The notes beneath the pieces were generated by a model. It was given only the letters and a program-made list of their open reading frames with translations. It was not told the origin of the DNA and made no database searches. The translations under genes and the position numbers were made by a program. From positions 62,001 to 126,000 of the forward strand of contig WPDH01000156.1 in NCBI GenBank assembly GCA_019137255.1: a DNA stretch of 64,000 bases, written 5' to 3'. Positions within the stretch are counted from its first letter, which is position 1. Every line of letters begins with the position of its first letter. Of the stretch, positions 56,656 to 64,000 are shown one piece after another. Source of the DNA: Corinectria fuckeliana (Eukaryota; Ascomycota; Sordariomycetes; Hypocreales; Nectriaceae).

Positions 56656-57948
56656 TCACCGGCTCATCAACTCAACACCGCCGCGAACGATTCCAACAAC
56701 CGCCCCCGTCTGGATGATCTCGCTGGCCCCACCGGCGACTCTATGCTCGATATCCGCCAGGCCATCCAGCCAAGTGATCATCACCTCGGGGCTGACCTCC
56801 AGCTTGCCCAGCTCCTCCGCCAGCGACGTGATGATGTCGGCCAGGGCCAGGCCTTGCGAGACCTTGAGCGCCGTGATGGTGTTCAGGCAGCTCGTCACGT
56901 CGGATGTGTTGAGCAACGTCGACACGATTGACTTGATGGCGTCGGGTGGAGGCGCGGCGATGCAGGTGTAGATGGTTTCCGTCGTGATGGTGTCTCGCTT
57001 GATCTCGCTCTCGGGAACCTTGGGAGCATTCTTTAGTCGTAAAGGTGTGCCTGGTTCGTCTGTCAGTTACACGGCTAGTGGCCGTCGTAGACTATGGACT
57101 CACTCGAAGCATGGCATGCCTGTAGGACGTTCAGCGCCCTTCGCATGTCGCCCTTGCTGAGCTTCACCAGCGCGTCCACGGCCTCGCCGCCAATGTTGAC
57201 CTTCTCCTCCTCTATGACCTTGTCCACCAGGACGCGGATATCACGCTCCTTGAGCGGGCTGAAGCGGAACCGCGTGCAGCGACTCAGCAGCGCGGGGCTC
57301 AGCTTGTGTGCGTAGTTGGCGATGATGCAGAAGCGCGTGTTGGCCGTGTACTTCTCCATGACGCGGCGCAGCGCCATCTGCGCGGTGCTCGTCATGGCGT
57401 CGGCCTCGTCGAGCACGATGAGCTTGTAGCCCGCCAGCTGGCCCGACTTGCCCGCGGGGCCGCCCATGGAGAAGATCTGCTTGGTGCTGGCAAACGTCTT
57501 GATTTGCTCGCGCACCACGTCGATGCCGCGGTCGTCCGAGGCGTTGAGCTCGAGAACCATCTGCCGCATGTTGGCGGTGCCGTAGATGCGTCGGGCGAGG
57601 GCGAGGATGGTCGACGTCTTTCCGGTGCCGGGGGGGCCGTAGAGGAGGAGGTGGGGGAGGCGGTTGGTGTCGATGAACTTGTTGATGGTGGCGAGGATGT
57701 CTTGGTGGCCCGATACGTCGTCGAGCGTATGTGGGCGGTACTTTTCGATCCTAGAGCCAAGTCAGGTCAGTGGCAGCACATGACATGAGCGGCAGCGTCT
57801 CATCGGTCCCGTACCAAGGAAGGCTGTCTTCCGCCTCGACGGGCAGATTGGCGGCGCTCCGCTTGCCCTTGGTCGCCGATGCAGAAAAAGTAATGTCCTT
57901 GGAGGGGCCAGGACCATCGACGTCCATCTCATCTTCAAAGTCCGACAT
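56656..57948 (-). CDS. Replication factor C small subunit, Rfc3 type
   Basis: AAA+ subunit of the RFC clamp loader, which places PCNA on primed DNA. Exons 57948-57815, 57750-57104 and 57050-56656 join in phase to 391 aa. An acidic N-terminal leader precedes PWIEKYRPHTLDDVSGHQDI. Walker A is YGPPGTGKTST, Walker B VLDEAD, sensor-1 near IIANYAHKL, and the SRC arginine-finger motif lies in LLSRCTRFRF. The signature LELNASDDRGIDVVREQIK is intact. The third exon supplies the C-terminal collar helices (TALKVSQGLALADIITSL). The pattern matches yeast Rfc3 / human RFC5 better than Rfc2 or Rfc4, from motif memory; the leader is longer than in yeast. Confidence 0.93.
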
Positions 57949-58541
57949 GATGGCTTCCGTAAAGCCCGTGGCGGTCGAAAACGGGCGTCAATAATATTCG
58001 CGCTGGGTTATTCTTTTCTCGTTTCGACGGTGCAACGTGTAGGTAATAGTTAATTGCTGGGGACTGATCACTTGATGTGAGGTCATGGGCGTGGCTGGAG
58101 ACGCGCCTGTGACCGCGTCTGAGCGCGTCGGTCAATTAAAGACCCTGCCTGGACGCTGTCCAATCATGCTATGCCTAAGTGTCTCGTCTCATAACTCACC
58201 AACAACCACCACCATCGCCATCACTAAGCCATTGGAAAGCTTCTACTCAAATTACCTACATAAAGGAGAATAGTTCATCTGAACACTGCACATGAGCAAT
58301 CCAGGTTCTTCATTCTTAATAAATACAGCGGACACGGTACGTTATGTCCAGTGAGAGACCAACCGCACAACAATGGTTCGTAACAACTCTCCCCTCTCAT
58401 CCCACCCGCCGCCAAATGCAACGCCTATCGTCACCCTATATGTGCATTAAGAAGATTTGTCTAAAGGCAATATGTCTATGAGACGGCCAGAACTGAAAAA
58501 GTCATACAGCGCCGTCTCATCTCATCTCATTGCATTTCGTC
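57949..58541. other. Intergenic region
   Basis: About 590 bp between the RFC start and the phosphatase stop (both minus). Holds the RFC promoter; CTCAT simple repeat near 58515-58545. No gene seen. Confidence 0.4.
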
Positions 58542-60560
58542 TCATATCGCTTCAAGTTGTAGATGATTCGTACCCAAGCCCACGACCTCAAACAATATCG
58601 GAATCAACGCAACGGCAAACCAGGCAATTCCTGCGCCAAATTAGCATCCCAAATGACACGACGAAGCACAATGAGGACTCACCAGTGTAAATGACGAGCT
58701 TCGTCACTACCTCAACGTCGTACCGAACACGAGGTTTTACCAGTAGAGAAAACATCTCCTTCTCGCCAAGCCCCTCGTCGTCTTCCCCAGTCACCAAAAT
58801 CTCTATTTGATCATCGTCTGCCGCTGGCGATGGGGCCATGTCACCATTGCCCCTCATCTTCTCATACTCGCTTACACGAGGAGGCTGGGATCCAGTGGCT
58901 TGGGCGCCCTTGCCAGAATGATCCTCGTGGGTGGCCTGGGGCTCCCGGTTGCTCGATATGCTCCTCAAGCTGTGGTTGCTACCGACGCTTTCACGCCGCC
59001 TGCGCTCACGGTACGCCAGCGTCTCATATGCGTCTGCAGCGCTCTGGGGGCCAATCGACACGGATCGACCTCGAGTGGTGGGATGTCGGATACTCTCAAC
59101 CATGCGGGGGAAATCCGACGCTGCGGGGAAGAGGGTGTCCAAGCGAGATCCAGGTGGCACAGACTTGTACTCGCTGGCAGGGGTAAAGAACCGACGAGGC
59201 ATGTTCACGCCGACCTGCTCAAAGATACGGAAAAGGTGGGGGAGGAGTTTGAGCAGTAGGGGCTTCATCGTCTCGCGCCATGCAAAGATGACGAGAACGC
59301 CAAACACGATCCTTACCACGTTGGTGGTCAAGTTTAAGCTTGAAATATCGACGGGGCTCCCACCGTGCGCATGCGTCTCCCAGGGATCCAAGTCAATCTT
59401 TCCATACGTCCAAGTGCCGAACTCGAGACCAATGACAACACCAGCAAAAGCCACGCTATCGTCGTAGCAAGGGCAGTCATCAGCGGGCTCTGGGTGGATA
59501 CGTACGAGAACCAGAATGATGAGACCTGCCACGAGTGGTGCGACCCAGGAGCTTTCGTGCATGTACTGATCCAGTGGGGGACCCCAGAAGAACTCGACAT
59601 AGGAGATACCGGCACCATAGATAGAACCCACAATGACGTCGAGGAAACCGTGCATACCGCAGTAAAGGCGGCCAAAGATGATGGAGGCAGCGTAGAAGTA
59701 TGAGAGGAGCTCGAGAGCTAGCTTGGTAGTCTCGGGGAGTGTGTTTTCGGGGTCGCGCAGGTGTAGCAGCGCATATACGGCAACGGACACGGCATTGGCA
59801 CTATGGGTCGACGGAAATCCGTACTCTAGAGCAGCGGAGCCAGACATGGTGATACGGTGGAGCGGCGGAGAGAGAGGGCGGGGGAGTGAGAAGAAGTCCT
59901 TGATGAAGCCGGTCCAGAAGACGCCGAATGCGAGGATGTGGACGAGTCTGGAAAAAAGAGGTGTCAGCAACTTCGCCTTCGAGTCGAGTCACGCATAGTG
60001 GCGGGGAGGTTTGGGGAGGTGTTGTGAGGCGCGGCGCAGCGCATCGTGTCGCATCGCATCGCGAGTTGCATAAAAATAGAGAGGCGTCGCGACCTACCCC
60101 TTGCCAAAAGCAGCATATCCACACCAGAAGCATATAGGCAGGCCAACCATAAAGAATGTGTGTGTTCCCATGTTGGCGGTGATGGCAAAGTAACTGTCGA
60201 GGGCGGGGGTTCGCAACTTGTCCTGCATCCAAGCGAGGTAGGGCGTTTCCCATCGGATCAGGGGCAGCAGCTGCTGGCGCAACGAGTATCGCCATTTGGG
60301 CAGGGCGCGCTTGTCTGCGAGGCGGGGCGAGGCATGGCATCAGCAAAAGCGCATTTGGCTGGAGGAGGAGGAGAGACTGCGAGAGACTAGGAGGAAGCGG
60401 TGAAGAACGGAAGCTCACAGTGATCGAGGCTCCTCAATCCAGCGTCGGGTGCCACCTCGTCATCTTTGGATGCAACAGCTGTGTGCGGCAGAGTGGTAGT
60501 TGTAGTAGTGGCCGTGCCACCGGCGGCGAATTGCTGGGCATCGCCTCGCAGGTCGCTCAT
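58542..60560 (-). CDS. Long-chain base 1-phosphate phosphatase (LCB3/YSR3 type, PAP2 family)
   Basis: ER enzyme that dephosphorylates dihydrosphingosine/phytosphingosine 1-phosphate. Exons 60560-60419, 60314-60098, 59947-58683 and 58630-58542 join in phase to 570 aa. The three PAP2 motifs are intact: K-x6-RP in KDFFSLPRP, PSTHS, and SR-like GRLYCGMHGFLD with catalytic His and Asp. Around them are about eight membrane segments, including SSWVAPLVAGLIILVLV and VVRIVFGVLVIFAW. Residues about 400-520 form a Ser/Arg-rich cytosolic loop. The last exon restores a final membrane segment (GIAWFAVALIPILFEVVG); without it the frame reads into intron. Length is near that of fungal homologs. Confidence 0.95.
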
Positions 60561-61981
60561 GGTGGACGAGCGGGGAGCGACGCGAAGGAAGAGGACGAGG
60601 AAATCGAAGAGTCGGGCGTCAATGGCAAACGCAGAGAAGAAACGCGGCCACAGTCTCGACGAAGGAACATTGAAGTTTCAGAGGCACGTGGGGGAGGGGA
60701 GTGCGGGAGGACTGGCGGGAGGATAAGCTGGCCGCGACGGCAACAGCGGGTGGGACCAGGCGCGCGAACGGCAACGGCGTCCGGAGAAGGTTTCCAGGCA
60801 CGGAGGTCGGAGAACGGAGGTTAACTAAACCTAAAATTTGCGGTGGTTTCGTTCCCCTAATTACTTAAGTAGCACTCACTGAGGTGTCTCGTAGCACTGC
60901 CGGGCGGGCTGCGTACATACCGCCTACGTACCTAAGTAGGTAAGCAAGTATTAGGCCTAAGTACTTAATTACAACTGTACTTAGGTAGACGTAGAGGTCA
61001 GCACTAATTGCCGAAACACTGCCTGGCACTGCCTTCTCTTCTGCAGATATCAACTCCGACTCCGTACTTTTTAGACAGACACAAGACACAAGACAGACAG
61101 ACAGCCAACTGGCTGGGCCTTGTTGGCTAGGTATCTTCCTTTCCTCTGTCGAGGCGGGACCGGACTTTACTGATCAAGCAACCTGTCCGTTCGGTGGTCC
61201 GCGGGTTGCTCTAATCTTAGGTACGCGTATTCCATTCGCTGCGAAGCCCGTAGTTACATCCCGGCATCTAGTTCAGCAGGCCACTCGCAGGCCCGGCAGG
61301 TCCAGAACCAGGTCGCAGACCGAAGGATCCAATCTTTTTTTTTTGGCGCGCTACGCACTTCGAACACGGCCATATTATATCATCAGCCCTGAGAGGCAGC
61401 CCGTCAACCTGTTTATCGAGGGGGCTTCTGGGGACAGGGGCATTTCCGTCAGCGAGTGCGAATAACGAGCCACGGATCCGAGCTACCTACATAGGTAGGG
61501 GTATTCCCCAAATGAGGCACTCTTTACTCCAGACGACCAGACCAAAATGACATGCAGCGAGACGCATTGAGGCATACTTCGTACTTACCTAGGTAACCTA
61601 GGTACGCAGGTCCATACCTTGCAGCCTTGATATACGTTTATCCGTACCTAGCCATGAACGACGTGAAAGGCGACGCAGGTGCCCAGCTTTCAAAGCAGTT
61701 ACTGTGGTGGGCTCCAGCGGGAGATCCCCCACTAATAACGCCTGCTACGTACCTATGTAGCCACTCGCAGTCTCATCAGTCCCCTAATTAATTACCTACT
61801 ACGGCACAGCTTCTGTGCCTGCCGTCATCGGCACGACTTGTCATAGAAGTGGAAAACACCATCACAACACCCGCTCACTCCATCTCAACCAGCCCTGTCG
61901 ACAAGCTTCATCTCCCACCCCACTGTCATGACGCAGCCAACACCAACACCAACACCAATCCCTCCCCCAAATTCATGAGCA
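60561..61981. other. Divergent intergenic region rich in TAGGTA-type motifs
   Basis: 1.4 kb between divergent starts (phosphatase - and SDR +). Repeated short palindromes such as CCTACGTACCTAAGTAGGTAAG (60923-60944), TACATAGGTAGG and ACCTAGGTAACCTAGGTACG (61588-61606). No coding frame supported. Confidence 0.5.
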
Positions 61982-63146
61982 ATGGCTCTTCTCGCTGGCA
62001 AGCACTGTGCCGTCGTTGGGGCCACTGGCATCATCGGCTCGCACATCGCCCGCGCATTCGCCAGCCAGGGCGCCGTCGTCTCTCTCCTCGGCCGCTCCGC
62101 TGTCGAGTCCCGCCCCCGACTCGAGCCCCTGCTGGCGCCTTATCTCCCTCCGCCCTCCTCTTCGTCGTCGTCGGGTGATGTTCAGGGTAGGTTCACCAGC
62201 ATTGTCCCGCTAGAGCATCGCTTTATTCGCCTTGATGTCTCTCAGCGTGAAACTATCAAGGATGTCTTTGCAGGGCAGAATCAAAGTAATGTCGGTTTTT
62301 CTTTTCTTTTCTTGTCAATTAGTATTGATATGCTTTTTCCCCTCTGCTGGAGTCGTCAACACCATATCTCATTACTTACACTTAGGCCCAGGATGCTGTA
62401 GTTGGTCCCATTGACATCCTCGTCAACTGCGCGGGCATCTCCCAGACGTCCTTTCTCAAGAGAACGTCAGAGCAAGAACTCAGTGATGTCCTCCATACCA
62501 ACCTCATGGCCACCATGCTCGTATGCAAGTACGCGAAGCTCCGTCCTCATGGTAAATCGCGGCGCCACCAGTCTTGTAGCAAAGCTGGCTTACACGCCCA
62601 ATAGGTTGCATCATCAACGTATCTAGTCTCATGGCTATCAAGGGCGGATCCGGGGCCACAGCGTATGCCGCCTCCAAGGCAGGCGTAGTAGGCAAGTTGA
62701 AATCTTCTTCATGAATCGTGTCTCTTTTCCCCTTTCATATCCTTGTTCCCACAATTACTATACAGTGGTAACGAGAAAGCCGGCTAACGTCCACCAGGCT
62801 TCACTCGTGCTCTTTGCCGTGAACTCGGCCCTCGCTCCATCCGCGTCAATGCTCTCCTTCCTGGCTGGGTAGCTAGTCCAATGTGGGATCGTGAGTCTCC
62901 CTCTTGCTCTCAATAAATGGCCTCCCGTGGCCTCGGATTCCCCCTGAATCCAGAAGGGCTGATGCTAATGTACAAACCGCCATTTTAGATCTCAAGCCAG
63001 AATTGAAAGCAGCCTTCCTCGAGGATACCCCCCTGAACCGTGTGGGAGCTCCAGAAGAAGTCGCAGAAGCTGCCGTCTTCCTCGCCTCAAACGCCTTTGC
63101 CAATAACTGCGTCCTCAATCTCGATGGTGGATTGAGTGCAGCGTGA
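61982..63146 (+). CDS. Short-chain dehydrogenase/reductase, 3-oxoacyl-ACP reductase-like
   Basis: NAD(P)H-dependent reductase of the FabG/17-beta-HSD8 type. Exons 61982-62290, 62386-62551, 62605-62691, 62798-62890 and 62989-63146 join in phase to 270 aa. Cofactor motif GATGIIGSHIA is near residue 13, NCAG is present, and the catalytic Ser (S165/S166), Tyr179 and Lys183 lie in NVSSLMAIKGG...YAASK. The C-terminus ends VLNLDGGLSAA, typical of FabG-like enzymes. The third intron begins with GC (G|GCAAGT) rather than GT, the only in-frame choice. An alternative acceptor at 62392 would drop two residues (AQ). Mitochondrial fatty-acid synthesis (Oar1-like) is plausible; a predicted target signal is not evident. 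Confidence 0.85.
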
Positions 63147-63195
63147 TGCATCTATCCAGGAGATGCACTATGTTGTCTGCTCTCGACCTGACCGA
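63147..63195. other. Short convergent spacer
   Basis: Only 49 bp separate the SDR and UBA2 stop codons, so the two 3' UTRs must overlap on opposite strands. Confidence 0.7.
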
Positions 63196-63932
63196 TCAGT
63201 CATCAATGACAATCGCGCCACCGGCATCCTCCACTACCATCACATCTACACTAGAGTCGGTAATCTTAGCCTTCTTCAAAGGCTGCTCGACGCCATCAGG
63301 GTGAGACCGCTTGACACCCTTGGGCTCGACCTCAACAACGACATCATCATCGATACTCCGCTGGCCGTTCTCTACGCTGTTGCCGTTCGTCGCAACAGGC
63401 TGAGGCTTCTTCGGCTTCCGAGGGAGCTGGGGCGTCCCCAAGAACGTAGCTTCGATGGGCGTCTTGTCCGCGCCAAAGTCCCTACTCTTGTTAGTCACTG
63501 GTATTTCTCCCCTCTCGAACGCGCCCACAAACCCTTCTTGGATATTGATGACGACGTTCACAAACGTATCATCGTCACCGTCATCAACGACGGTCAAAAA
63601 GCTATCCTTCTTAATACCTGAATCATAGTTAGACAATGTATAAATTGTGTGTTGATCGTCGACTTCTCACCTAGGTCGCTCAATTTCTTTGGCAAATTGT
63701 CGGTTTCGTCAAAGTCGTACAATATGCCAACGTCATTGCTAACAATGAATTCCTTGTCTCCAAAGCCGAGTTTTGTCTTGATAAAGTCTTCGACGAGGTC
63801 ATTGAGAGTTACCCGAGATAGGTCCACCACAACGCTGGTGTTATAAGCACTGCAGACTGGGCAGTCAGGGTTCGGTTCTCGAGACCTATCAGGGGCAAGG
63901 AGGCGTGCTGGCGCAAATGGAGTCAAAAAGAC
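63196..63932 (-). CDS. UBA2: SUMO-activating enzyme subunit 2, C-terminal part
   Basis: Catalytic-cysteine subunit of the SUMO E1. Only the last two coding exons are in the window: 63932-63671 and 63617-63196 (53-bp intron); the preceding intron runs to the right edge, where the minus strand begins TAAGTG, so its donor G is probably base 64001. The visible 227 aa start VFLTPFAPARLLAPDRSREPNPDCPVC, which includes the second CxxC zinc pair, followed by the ubiquitin-fold domain (LGFGDKEFIVSNDVGILYD, IKKDSFLTVVDD). The tail has an NLS-like KRSHPDGVEQPLKKAK and ends with a hydrophobic-acidic stretch, VDVMVVEDAGGAIVIDD, that looks like a SUMO-interaction motif. The adenylation domain and active-site Cys lie beyond the window. 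Confidence 0.93.
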
Positions 63933-64000
63933 CTAGAACACGTTAGAGATCAGAACGGCACCACATCTCGACTTGTAAAAAATAAAAAATAAAACACTTA

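Noticed and set aside
1..64000. CRISPR arrays, operons, riboswitches, prophage or insertion sequences
   Set aside because: Nothing of this kind seen; spliced genes and fungal families show the DNA is eukaryotic nuclear.

Overview
The window is nuclear DNA of a filamentous ascomycete, most likely a plant-associated Sordariomycete; the genus cannot be fixed from sequence alone. Genes are split by short introns (about 50-280 bp, GT..AG with CTAAC/CTGAC-like branch sites). The set of families (fungal RBR ligase, DOCK GEF, Pxa-type ABC transporter, LCB3-type phosphatase, NLP, HeLo-pseudokinase, GPI-anchored cupredoxin) is typical of Pezizomycotina. No prokaryotic signals were seen. Gene models were built by joining reading frames at splice sites and checking codon phase, so each joined CDS is in frame from start to stop unless it runs off the window.

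Layout. 0-13 kb: a small protein running off the left edge, cytosolic leucyl-tRNA synthetase, a tiny GPI-type wall protein, DPH3, a peroxisomal ABC half-transporter, and an RBR ubiquitin ligase with two candidate last exons. 14.7-16.8 kb: an unrecognised coiled-coil protein with a 311-bp inverted-repeat element just upstream. 19.4-26 kb: an Hsp70-like ATPase, then a divergent pair made of an apparently active Ser/Thr kinase and a HeLo-like plus pseudokinase protein. 26.5-32.7 kb: a DOCK-family GEF. 33-38.5 kb: a gene-poor stretch holding one isolated NLP (necrosis/ethylene-inducing-like) gene. 38.5-41.4 kb: a GNAT acetyltransferase, then head-to-head ribosomal protein genes RPS5 and RPS25. 41.4-44.9 kb: gene-poor. 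44.9-64 kb: ADP/ATP carrier, CENP-X/MHF2, a GPI-anchored cupredoxin, a cytochrome-b5-like MAPR protein, a coiled-coil protein, a double-BTB protein, a replication factor C subunit, a long-chain-base-phosphate phosphatase, an SDR reductase, and the C-terminal part of the SUMO E1 subunit UBA2 at the right edge.

Most genes are housekeeping (translation, replication, SUMO, sphingolipid, mitochondrial exchange) and do not form a cluster. The parts that stand out are: (1) the RBR ligase, whose RING2 can be completed by either of two in-phase terminal exons downstream of a 14-nt micro-exon; (2) the divergent kinase / HeLo-pseudokinase pair, whose parts recall RIPK-MLKL or fungal HeLo cell-death modules; (3) the isolated NLP gene; and (4) the MITE-like element in the upstream region of the unknown coiled-coil gene. 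Long intergenic stretches carry recurrent short palindromic TAGGTACCTA-type motifs.
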